Positions 24,708 through 32,994 of a stretch of 32,994 bases of DNA are shown piece after piece. The notes beneath the pieces were generated by a model, which was not told the origin of the DNA, did no database searches, and saw only the letters and a list, made by a program, of their open reading frames with translations. The stretch comes from Biscogniauxia marginata (lineage: Eukaryota; Ascomycota; Sordariomycetes; Xylariales; Xylariaceae): positions 1-32,994 of the forward strand of contig MU404248.1 of the NCBI GenBank assembly GCA_022695795.1, written 5' to 3'. Each line of letters starts with the position of its first letter. Positions within the stretch are counted from its first letter, which is position 1. Made by a program: the position numbers and the translations under genes.

Positions 24708-26029
24708 ATAGTTTGTATCACTGCTCGATGGGGGAGCGTATGGCGTTGGTAGAGCATGTGATAGGGAGAGATGCAAGGTATCATCATCGTGTGAGATATC
24801 GTGGCGTCGCTGGAGGATTTATACTCTTAACTGAAGCCAGATATCTATACTACATAGTCTCAATGGTGTTAATCGCCGGGGCTAGCTTGTGGCGGTAGGA
24901 GACATTCAAAAAGCAGGGGAAAGGAACGCGACGATTAAGACAGTGTAGTAATGGGTTACCATGGACTCGAAAAGCAAAGCGGGCGTTCGGTAGGCTTTTC
25001 ACTAATCCCATGACGACGATGCGCATGGATTTGGTTGGTTGGTCCGACGAAGGGCAAAGGGGTATGGCATCTTTATCTGCGGGCACTGGTGTGCTCGTAT
25101 ATCTTCTCCGCATCAGTCCCCTGATACCATGAACTGACTACTCTTGTATCCTCTACCAGAGATATACTATAGCCTCTATGATTAAAAATGAAAACAAAGA
25201 GAAAAGTGATTATTAACCCTAGCAAAAGAGTCATAACCTCCCCGTGTTATAGATCCATATTCCACTTCTACATTTGTTCACGGGAAGAGGTGATGATGAC
25301 ATGTTTTTAAACCGAGAGACTTGACTCAACGGGTGTCTAGATGTTAGTTGGTTCTATACGGGGAAATTAACCGTTTAGTCTTTATAACATGTTGTTTATC
25401 ATTTTAGTTTTATGCCCATATCTAAAAATGCTTGCTGGCTGGTTATATCATACCATAGTACAAGGCTTGCTTGGCGGTGGGATGAGTTAGTTTGCGCAAG
25501 AATTCTAACATCGATGGTTGAAGGGAACACCCCGTTCACTCTGGTTGAAAGTAGCGGACAACTATAACATTCTCCTAGGCTGGGGGAAGGGCATACATGT
25601 CAAGGAACCCCTTAGGCCCCCCGGATCCTTGTATCGATGTTGGTTTTAATAGACAGGCTTGCCAGTTTTCCTCTCTAAGAGCGCCCATAGAAAAACTGCT
25701 AAAGGGGCAGCAGAGGATTTTTAGCAAAATTCTGCCGTTAATGGAAACCAGTACTGAAATCGACGCCTCACGGTAATTTGTCACGAAAGAACTTTAGTTT
25801 CTTAGCTTCATCGGCTATCCATACGGGGATCCAAAAATCTAATTAGTCTATGCAACACAAAGTTCTAAGCAAACCTCTACTTTTCTTAATTCCCAAACGA
25901 ATCGGTACTTCTCCAAACCACAACGGGCGCGCCAGCTCGTACTATGTATGATATCTCGTAGAGAACGCGAATATTGCGCCCGAGCTGTAGGTATCATACT
26001 TGCTGAGATATTAATTATCATAGGTGAAC
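24708..26029. other. Intergenic region without a supported gene
   Basis: About 1.3 kb beginning with the 3' flank of the ubiquitin hydrolase. From about 25130 to 25450 the DNA is AT-rich. No frame of note shows a domain, and none has a convincing ATG plus splice pattern. The extreme right end (about 25850-26029) stays open on the minus strand in the frame of the relic described next, but its composition is no longer coding-like. Confidence 0.55.
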
Positions 26030-27292
26030 CCCCATCGATCCTTAACCCCTCGTACTGCTGCCGAGACGCAGAGTAGCACATCCTTTCGTACCCGGACTCA
26101 TCCCGGAGCACGGACTCGCTCCACCCGCGCCGAGGCCCTCCGCGCTCCCCTTCTCGATCTCCAGCGGCGTGTACGACCCGGGCGCGTCCGGGCCGCCGCT
26201 CCCGGGCAGGAAGACGCAGGACGGCGTCGATCCAGTCGCGCGGCGTGCCCGCCCTCGAGGGTGTACTCGAGCGCCATCCCTGGGCACGATGCCGCCGCCG
26301 CGCGGCGGTATCCTCGCGCGGGACCCCGTGCTCCGCCCGCCGGCGGTCCGACCTCAGGATGGTCTCGTGCCCAGCTGAAGCGGCAGGTCCACGGCAAGGA
26401 CCGGGATCAGGAGCCGCGGCGGCAGGAGCTCCGTCTTCCTGCGCCCGCGCCCGCGCGAGCTCTTGTGCGCTGCGATGGCCCGCGGGATCCCTTCCCACCT
26501 CCCCCCCCCGGAGGGGGTTGAAGTACGCTCGTAGGATAGGTCCGGGGGCTCGCGAAGCTGGAGCTATGGCTTGATCGCCTTTGCGATGGGGCGGTGGTAA
26601 CTTCTTGTAGTCGGACTTGAGCCACGCGTTTATCTGGTCCTCGCTCTAGGAAATATTATCTCGAACCGGGATTTGACGGGACTTCTGATGCTTGGCGCGC
26701 TCTCGTCTTCGTCGGCCATCGTCGTATGGTGGTGTCTGATTAGATGGACCGGGTATTTTCGCGAAAGAAATTTCGAATCGATATGCGTTGTGTTGGTTGG
26801 GGGAAAGGGTAGTCAGACAATCCTGAACAACGTCTACGAAGGCCCGCCTCATCATAGACCGGTCCCTCGCTTTCTCTAACACTACTACGTCTCCTCAGGT
26901 AGTTTTCACAGGGGATCCCCTCCACGTAAGGCATCTGAGTATCTCGCTGACTGGAGGTGTATCTGGATCTATATCTTGAGCTTGGGCGATTAGTGGCACT
27001 CGTGTTGTTATGAGATGCAGAACGGCCCTCCGAGTAATCCGCATCGCCGACGTTATATCCCTCGCCCGGAAAATTAACGTTTAAGTATTCATTGTCTATA
27101 TGTGGGCTAGCGATAGTGGGTTTATTGATACGTTCTTTTAGACGAGCCGTCATCTCTTCGATCGGCGCATTATAGGCATGTGAGGATCCGGGACCCGTAG
27201 GTCTTTGGTGGGAATCATAATTGTTTATAGGGAACAAACCTCGTCGATAGGGGGGGGGGCTGCGGCTCTGGATATTCATGTCTCCAAGACAT
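26030..27292 (-). pseudogene. Decayed or mis-assembled coding relic, unidentified protein
   Basis: The minus strand reads like a coding sequence that keeps changing frame. It starts at ATG 27292 (MSWRHEYPEPQPPP). A 10-base G/C run at 27250-27259 breaks the frame, which continues in the frame of ATG 27279 (RRGLFPINNYD..., polar, Arg/Ser/Pro-rich) to a stop at about 26740. A neighbouring frame carries on (PPYDDGRRRRERAKHQK) to an in-frame TAG at 26646 and resumes after it (EDQINAWLKSDYKKLPPP). A C9 run at 26501-26509 is the next break. The GC-rich part (26040-26500) shows high third-position G/C in successive pieces of different frames: KTELLPPRLLIPVLAVDLP, ETILRSDRRRAEHG, ALEYTLEGGHA, RDWIDAV, FLPGSGGPDAPGSY and SESVLRDESGYERMCY. 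No introns fit these short steps. I do not recognise the family. Either it is a pseudogene or the assembly has indel errors at homopolymers. Confidence 0.55.
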
Positions 27293-28279
27293 AGCGATGG
27301 GAGGTATCGCCAAGAGGAAGCAGTTACTAGAAATAATTATAGGGGAATAGGAGGGTTTGTGTATAGAGAATAGATCTACGTAGGAACGAAGGCAGGTATG
27401 AGCGGCACTAAACAATAAACGACTCGTTGAATCTACCAGAATCCCGAGTTGGTAGTAGAGGTGTTAGTAGCTATTTCTGAGAAGCATACGAAGCAGAATA
27501 TATATGTATATATAGTGTTTATAAACCTCACACCCAGGCTAAGATGCTGCGTAAATGCAGAGTTGGGTTACACGATGGAGTGGTAGTGTGGGAAGAGCGA
27601 ACAATTCACTCTTTGAAGAGGCCCGGTGACCTCACTCGCCGTCCTACTTTCTCTCCTAGTTGTTGCAGACTTCAATTCACCGTGGGCTAACTAGGTAGTT
27701 GGGATATGGTTTGTATCTCTAACTATGCTTTAATAAGCTCAATAGATATATTTCGTAGTGAAGTTATCAGAACCATGGGATCCACCGGCTCGGAACGTAA
27801 CTCCTGTGGCCGTCCCCGATGCCTTAAGGCTCATTAACTGTTGTATTGTTAAACTAACTAACACGAATATTAATAATAACTTCTCTTCATTTTCCTTATG
27901 TCACTCTCAACTCGATGAATCTGATAGAAAACGGTTTCCCCGGTCGACTGAGGGCTCTGCTCGTAACCTTAGTTCGTCGAGGTCTTACAAACTCGGTCAA
28001 TCGACCAACATTTGATGGTCAACGTAATACGAGAGCAGCACGGGTTGGCATGACGAGTTCCAACATTTCTATTTGCCGATTCTTTCATCTGTCTCTAGTA
28101 GAGTACATCTCCGCTGCTTGCGAATGCTTGGGTACTCTACTACAAGATAAGCAGGGATGGGCCATGCTTTTAGGAAGCACGAAACATATTTGTATACCAT
28201 AGGACTTTAGACGAAGTCGTGTTGGTGTATCATTCAATTATGAACTCGATGATGGTGTTATTTGTTGCTAGGTACCTAT
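27293..28279. other. Intergenic region without a supported gene
   Basis: About 1 kb of ordinary composition. It contains a short TATATG-rich tract at about 27498-27514 and a small plus-strand ATG frame at 27915-28202 with no recognisable domain, which I consider chance. It should contain the promoter of the relic on its left and the 3' flank of the membrane-protein gene on its right. Confidence 0.5.
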
Positions 28280-29293
28280 CTATGTTTGGACTTGATCATG
28301 ACCGATTTCGCCTTTGTCTCTGTTCAACACTCCTCCCATGGCCATTTCCCTGCCAGAATCTGTTTCCGTGCTTGTATATGTCATCTTGCCCAGAGAGTTG
28401 CCTGTATAATGATCCTGTGCTTGTGCCCCTAGCGGCCGCTGCAGCGTCGAAGGTGCTAGCGAAGCACTCTCTGAAATTGGGCTTGGCTGCAGTCTCTCAT
28501 ATCGGGCCTGGCTTCCACTGTGGGATGAAAGCGAGGATACCATCGAAGGGGTTCTCTGCACCTTCACGGGCGAGACGTATGCGGTCTCGGACGCCGATCG
28601 ACTATCCTCATACCTCAGGTACGCCTCAATCTTTGCGTAGTCCTTGTCCTCCTCTCTCGGTTTTGACCGGCATTTCTTGATGATCCATATGGGAATGAAC
28701 ACACCCGTCGCCGCAGCAAGGGCTTTCCTCAGAGCACGACGGTAGCTCGGGTTCTTATTCCTTTCGTGGAGCTTCTGGCGTTCTATTTTGACGTGCGTTA
28801 GTTGAACATCAGTCGTGGCTAATGAGAATAGGATACAGAAAGACTACTCGCCCTTGGCGCAGAACATCCATAACGAAACAAAGAACACCACGCCCATAAA
28901 ACTAGCGACGATTATGAGCGTGATCGCCCAGATGGGAAGGGAAGGGTCGCCCGAGCTTGTGCTATGACTCGAGCTGTCTGTCGAGGGGCTCGAATAGGTC
29001 GTGTTCCACGCCGGCCGCGGGCCGATATATGCCGGCCAGCTGCCATATGAAGAAGAAGAGGAAGAAGAAGAATCGGCGCTCCCACCGGAATCTGGGATCT
29101 CCGGTGGCTCTTTATCTCCCTTCCCGTTGTTATTTGAACAAGAGCTCGTTTCCACACAGTCCGGCTCGCCGGCGGGTCGATATGGAGGCGGGTCGTCACC
29201 AAGTTGTCCGCCGTTTATACCACCTTGTGAAGGAGTTCCGGTGTTCGGCGTCTCAGAGCCACCTCCAGTCTTGGGAGGTTTGAAGATGGGCAT
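28280..29293 (-). CDS. Ser-rich single-pass membrane protein, function unknown
   Basis: Model on the minus strand: join(28280..28782, 28852..29293), 314 aa. The N-terminal 115 residues are Gly/Pro/Ser-rich, with a PPPY motif at 35-38 (a WW-domain or Rsp5/Nedd4-type ligand), an eight-Ser run and a possible N-glycosylation site at N97. No cleavable signal peptide is visible. One strong transmembrane helix spans about 120-144 (IWAITLIIVASF...). It is followed by a basic stretch (ERQKLHERNK), a weaker hydrophobic patch (GVFIPIWII) and a polar, Ser-rich tail. The exons join in phase only if the intron 28783..28851 starts with GC (GCGAGT) rather than GT; it has a perfect AACTAAC branch site and ends TAG. 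The nearby GT donor (28847) would shift the frame into a stop. The layout recalls fungal Mid2/WSC-like one-TM surface proteins, but I see no family motif, so I assign no function. Confidence 0.7.
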
Positions 29294-30372
29294 CGCGGGA
29301 TATGGAATGGATATGTAAAGGAGAAGCCTGGTAGTTGGTAACTAACGCCCTAGTTGACAACTACAGTTCACTGGATATATGAGAATATCTTACATACAGT
29401 TCCGTAGATGGCGACTCTTGTTGGATACAGCAATGAGCATTGCATATGAATTTGAGGACGAGATGCGGCTAGATTGGACTTTTTTAATTGTGAAGAGGCA
29501 CGTACTACATGTATAGTAAGTAGTTTGATGGGCATGCGCCCAATATCACAGTTGGTGACCAACATAACCTGACTTTCTTGGAGACATGTTAAGTTTGGAG
29601 TGAGCATATGATATGTATAACTCGCAGGCAAGTAGTAAGCAAAGAAAATCTAAATGTCGATCAAATGTACATAAACATCTTGGCCCACGACGGCTCCGCC
29701 ACGAAATCTAAGCACATATCGTTAGGACGTTCCCCGAATATATATATTTATGCATTGCGACACGAATGGGTTCAGCTGAAAATCCTCCCCGGATAATATG
29801 GTTATATGCGGAATAGTGAGGGTTCGAAACATACATACAGACATGTAGGATTATCCCCTTGATAAGAGTGGGAAAGACGAGCGACCAATAGACCGGCGGC
29901 GTTTCATGAACCTGTAAAAGAGGCACAGCTGATTATCCAGCCAACTAGAATGTTACGGATCTCAATCATGTGGCTGAGACGGGTGGGAGGAAGATGCAGG
30001 TCCAGGCCCCCCCCTGCGTCCCTTTATGTATACTACCTTGGCCACAGCTAGGCATGAGAACCCTTGCACCCATTGGCCAATAAGAAACTGTGCGCAGAGG
30101 AGCCTCACGACGTCCCCGCATCACTATAGGCACGTACTATGCAATCCTTCTGGCAAGTCCGGGAAGCATGTGTATATAGACATTTTGCTCCCCCCAAGTA
30201 AGTGAACAACATGGTGGGTTCCACCACCAAAGCTCAACGCATCAAAAAAAGGGGCCACCTAGACTTCGTCGACTAGGTAGGCCGCACGCAGTCAAAAACG
30301 AGATACTCTTAGGAATCTCCTTCCCCAAAACTTCATGAGTAATATTTCTCTCTCCCCCCTCCATCCCTTTTC
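29294..30372. other. Intergenic region without a supported gene
   Basis: About 1.1 kb between two minus-strand genes. It should hold the promoter of the membrane-protein gene (left) and the 3' flank of the methyltransferase (right). Small frames have no domain or splice support. A GGTTCGAAAC word at about 29820 resembles a Pol III B box, but no tRNA-like arms surround it. Confidence 0.55.
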
Positions 30373-31313
30373 CTAGTCCACTAACCTCGCCAGACTGACC
30401 CCGTCCCAGAGCGGGCACATGAAGGCCTCGAGCCGCGGGCATGTCCGCACCGCCTCGTTGTAGTCGCAGAGGCGGGCGACGTCCTCGTCGGACGCGTACG
30501 AGCTCTTGTTCGCGGCCTCGAGGTCGCGCCAGGGGTTCTCGTCGGCGGCGTCCGTGGCGACGAGCCCGCGCCGCAGCGCGTTGTCCGCGACGATGACGCC
30601 GCCGCGGCGCAGGAGCCGGTTCCCCGGGCCCGGGGCCGAGCGCGCGAGGATCGCCTCCAGGTACGCCGGGTACTCGGCCTTCTTGGCGTCGACGAAGATG
30701 ATGTCGAACGGCTTCTCCGGGGCGAGGCGGGGGAGTCTGGCGTTGTTGTTGGTGGTGCCGTTATTAGCAAGGGAGACAATTCTCCGAGTTGGGCGTTCGT
30801 GCGAGATATGATAACTGCTACTGCTAGGTAGGTAGGTAGGTACTTACTGTTCAAGCGCGGCTCCGATTACGATCTCGCAGTTCTGCACCCCGTGCTTCGC
30901 GAACGCGGCGTTCGCCTGCGCGGCGTAGTCGGGGTTGAACTCGAGGCCCGTGACCTTGCCGTCGGGCCCCACGGCGTGGCTCCATACCATGGCCGAGTAT
31001 CCGACAAAGACACCGATCTCGAGGACTAGAAGTTGTTCGGATGTCAATCGACCTGAACTTAGTCATGCCGGTAGATAATACGTATAAGACGTTAATTACC
31101 TCGCTTGGCGCCGATGAGCCGTGCCAGCCACATGAGGGCCTGCGACTGGAAGGTCGAGATCATATAGTCCGAGGTTGAGGGCTGGGCGCTGACTATTGCC
31201 GCATGGTAGTCGGTAAGCTGCTTCGGCAGCACGAGCGAGTTGGCCTCCGAATACTCGGTTACCCGCTGGCCGAGGATCTCGCTGGCGTACAGGACGGTTG
31301 CGCTGGCCTTCAT
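30373..31313 (-). CDS. SAM-dependent O-methyltransferase, caffeoyl-CoA OMT-like (family 3)
   Basis: Small class I methyltransferase that transfers a methyl group from S-adenosylmethionine, probably to a catechol-type hydroxyl in a metal-dependent way. Model on the minus strand: join(30373..30736, 30848..31025, 31100..31313), 251 aa. Introns are 74 and 111 bp, GT..AG and phase-consistent. Length and motif order fit the family: SAM-binding motif I VLEIGVFVGYSA (72-83), acidic motif GLEFNPDY, then FDIIFVDAKK with Asp147 and GGVIVADN with Asp182/Asn183, the expected metal-ligand set. No signal peptide is visible, so it should be cytosolic. The last exon is far richer in G/C than the flanks, like the relic at 26 kb. 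The second intron contains a (GGTA)4 tract. No polyketide, peptide or terpene synthase lies in the window, so the substrate cannot be inferred. Confidence 0.92.
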
Positions 31314-32198
31314 GGTTGCGGTTCTTCGAGGTAAGCGAGGAAGAGTTTCGTGGTATGTTGGCTGACACTCTGTAAGATGTCGTTCCCACGATATCGAAGA
31401 AATATGGAAGCAGCATGTAAGATGTACATTTTCGACAGGGAAAGTGCCTATTTATGTCGGCTAATAAGGCATGTTACCAATCATGTTTGTCCTACTCCCC
31501 ACAAACAAGGGTGAGACATGGATGAGGGAGTAGCCCCCCCGGTAGCGTCTAGCATCGGGTTACTTGGTGAATAGAAGACTCCTTGCATGGTACTAATTAT
31601 TGCCTCATAGCTATTTGGTGTCTGATGTGAGATAGCAAACAGAGGAAGAAGACATCACACTCGGAGTGTCATCTAAAGTGACTGCTTGTTCCGGTCCGAA
31701 ACGCACGGCCCGGAACCCATCGCCGGTTGTCTGAGACCTCCTTACCCGCTCCGGTCCGGGTGCTTGCTGGCTTGGCCGGCTTGGCTTCCGGTGTCACATC
31801 AGATATGTCTAAGCAAAATGGAACAAGGCTTGTATATATTGTGATACCCTTCCTTTTATTGCTGCGAGATTACTTTTGCTATCGTGTATTATATCCTCCT
31901 ATCAACATTCTCCCTTATCCAATCTCTCCTTCCAACTCTCAAATGACAAAGGAAATTTCAAGACATTAAATATTAAGATACCGAGTAGAGCCGCCTGAAA
32001 TCAAAAATGTTTCTTACTAAACCCGAGAACACTCACCAAGCCCCGTTCATTCTTCGACCATTTGAATCAACCGTCTTTCCATTCCCCGTCGTTTTTTATC
32101 GTCCCTAGAGTATACAGCGTAGGCCCTCTGTCATATAGTATATCTTGCCAATGTAACCTTATGTTGAGGGAGCAGGTTTAAAGCGAATTTCCCCTCTC
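31314..32198. other. Intergenic region without a supported gene
   Basis: About 0.9 kb. The left part is upstream of the methyltransferase start and should contain its promoter. The right part is the 3' flank of the wall-protein gene. It includes a GC-rich patch with CCGGTCCG repeats at about 31690-31790 and a T-rich patch at about 31840-31930. No open frame here is convincing. Confidence 0.55.
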
Positions 32199-32994
32199 TT
32201 AGATCAAGAAGAGCACGACAACACACCCAACAGCAGCGATAAATCTGCTACCCAAGGCCGGAGCTGCCACGCTGGCCCCGCTGTGGGGGACCCAGGTTAT
32301 CTTGTGAGGGAATCCGGGCTTCTTGGGCTCCTCGGGCTCCTTAGGCTCCTCGGGCTCCTCGGGCTTCCTGGGCTCCTCAGGCTCCTCGGGCTCCTCGGGC
32401 TTCTCGGGCTTCTTGGGCTCCTCGGGCTTCTCGGGTTTCTTGGGCTCTGGGGCCGGATAAGTGAACGTTACCGCCGGCGGCGGCGGCGGCGGCGGTAGGT
32501 AAGTTATGCTTGAAGTAAAGGTTATCGTCGGCGGTGGTATGTAAGTGATGCTTGGAGTAAAAGTTATCGTCGGCGGTGGTGGACAAGGGCTCGTTGTCGT
32601 CGTTGTGGTGGCGGTGGGGCATGGGCTCGCGGTGGTAGTGGTAGTGGTGGTAGGGCATGGGCTCGTGGTAGTAGGACAAGGGCTCGTTGAGGTAGTATTG
32701 GCAGTAGGGCACGGACTCGTGGTTGTGGTGGTAGTAGTAGTATTAGGACATAGGCTCGTTGTGGTAGTATTAGTAGGAATAAGAGTTAAGCTCGTGGTAG
32801 TAGTGGTGGTAGGGCATGGGCCCGTTGTAGTAGTATTAGTGGGAATAAGAGTTAAGCTTGTGGTAGTAGTGGTAGTAGTAGGACATGGGCTCGTTGTGGT
32901 AGTATTAGTGGGAATAAGAGTTAAGCTTGTGGTAGTAGTGGTAGTAGTAGGACATGGGCTCGTTGTGGTAGTATTAGTGGGAATAAGAGTTAAG
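32199..32994 (-). CDS. GPI-anchored Thr-rich mucin/adhesin, 3' part only
   Basis: The C-terminal 264 residues of a cell-wall or surface protein; the 5' part lies beyond the right edge. The frame is set by the TAA at 32199-32201 and stays open for 265 codons. In protein order it has tandem Thr-rich repeats (LTLIPTNTTTTSPCPTTTTT), shorter SPCPT-plus-Thr blocks, two PPPTITFT-type segments, a poly-Pro stretch, a charged (E/K)(E/K)P repeat, and a short neutral segment. It ends in a GPI signal: small residues HSGASVAAPALGS, then the hydrophobic tail RFIAAVGCVVVLFLI. Thr and Ser would be heavily O-mannosylated, making a rigid stalk, and the repeated Cys could cross-link. Such proteins act as adhesins, flocculins or hydrophobic wall mucins. 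No ligand-binding head is visible because the N-terminus is missing. Confidence 0.88.
   Translation of the reverse strand, partial: LTLIPTNTTTTSPCPTTTTTTTSLTLIPTNTTTTSPCPTTTTTTTSLTLIPTNTTTTGPCPTTTTTTSLTLIPTNTTTTSLCPNTTTTTTTTSPCPTANTTSTSPCPTTTSPCPTTTTTTTASPCPTATTTTTTSPCPPPPTITFTPSITYIPPPTITFTSSITYLPPPPPPPAVTFTYPAPEPKKPEKPEEPKKPEKPEEPEEPEEPRKPEEPEEPKEPEEPKKPGFPHKITWVPHSGASVAAPALGSRFIAAVGCVVVLFLI
32305..32450 (-). repeat. Charged (E/K)(E/K)P tripeptide repeat in the mucin gene
   Basis: About 14 tandem three-codon units reading KKP, EKP, EEP, RKP or KEP, built on GAG/AAG plus CCC codons. This gives a 9-bp-based minisatellite (CTCCTCGGG on the plus strand). It lies between the poly-Pro stretch and the GPI signal, where it would form an extended charged spacer next to the membrane or wall. 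Confidence 0.9.
32735..32993 (-). repeat. 69-bp coding minisatellite in the mucin gene
   Basis: Four head-to-tail copies of a 23-codon unit. The first two from the right edge (32925-32993 and 32856-32924) encode the same peptide. The third (32790-32855) is one codon shorter with SPC changed to GPC, and the fourth (from 32789 leftward) is diverged. Period and frame agree (69 = 3 x 23), so copy-number change keeps the protein in frame. The array continues past the window edge, so total copy number is unknown. Confidence 0.93.

Noticed and set aside
24850..25784. Short minus-strand frames downstream of the deubiquitinase
   Set aside because: No domains, no coding-like composition, and no splice sites joining them into a longer protein.
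29815..29835. GGTTCGAAAC word resembling a Pol III B box
   Set aside because: No A box or cloverleaf around it on either strand.
32283..32498. Plus-strand frame of Leu-Gly-rich repeats
   Set aside because: It is the antisense shadow of the charged (E/K)(E/K)P repeat of the mucin gene, whose frame ends in a clear GPI signal.
32377..32712. Minus-strand His/Tyr-rich 111-codon frame
   Set aside because: An off-frame reading of the mucin repeats. The Thr/Pro frame is open to the window edge and has the expected C-terminal signal.

Overview
The window is nuclear DNA from a filamentous ascomycete (Pezizomycotina). A sordariomycete is the likeliest class, but that is inference from gene style, not a search. 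Supporting evidence is the short spliceosomal introns (mostly 48-83 bp, GT..AG, with CTAAC/CTGAC/CTAAT branch points), eukaryote-only proteins (Pol III largest subunit, Sae2/CtIP, Ubp3-type deubiquitinase), a GPI-anchored wall protein, and intergenic DNA full of TAGGTACC/CCTACCTA words.

Layout. 1-197 is a 17-bp AT-only minisatellite, followed by about 2.7 kb without a convincing gene. 2936-7607 (-) is the Pol III largest subunit. It is divergent from a DDHD-domain phospholipase at 8706-12209 (+, five exons). A 1.6-kb convergent gap leads to a seven-knuckle CCHC protein (Gis2/Byr3/CNBP type) at 13777-15059 (-, seven exons), with a candidate extra 5' exon up to 15672. A 2.7-kb motif-rich gap precedes Sae2/CtIP at 18390-20834 (+) and Ubp3/USP10 at 21676-24707 (+, five exons). 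These five genes look like a normal core-gene neighbourhood.

From about 24.7 kb the window becomes accessory-like. It holds a decayed GC-rich coding relic (26030-27292, -), a one-TM Ser-rich protein with a PPPY motif and an apparent GC-AG intron (28280-29293, -), a small GC-rich O-methyltransferase (30373-31313, -), and the 3' end of a Thr-rich tandem-repeat GPI-anchored mucin/adhesin (32199 to the right edge, -), separated by empty spacers.

The core genes serve unrelated housekeeping jobs: tRNA/5S transcription, phospholipid hydrolysis, translation/RNA binding, DNA-end resection and deubiquitination. I see no evidence of an operon-like system. The most intriguing signal is a phase-consistent upstream exon that would put a mitochondrial-presequence-like peptide on the zinc-knuckle protein by leaky scanning. 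Coordinates of spliced genes were worked out by hand from splice sites and reading frame.
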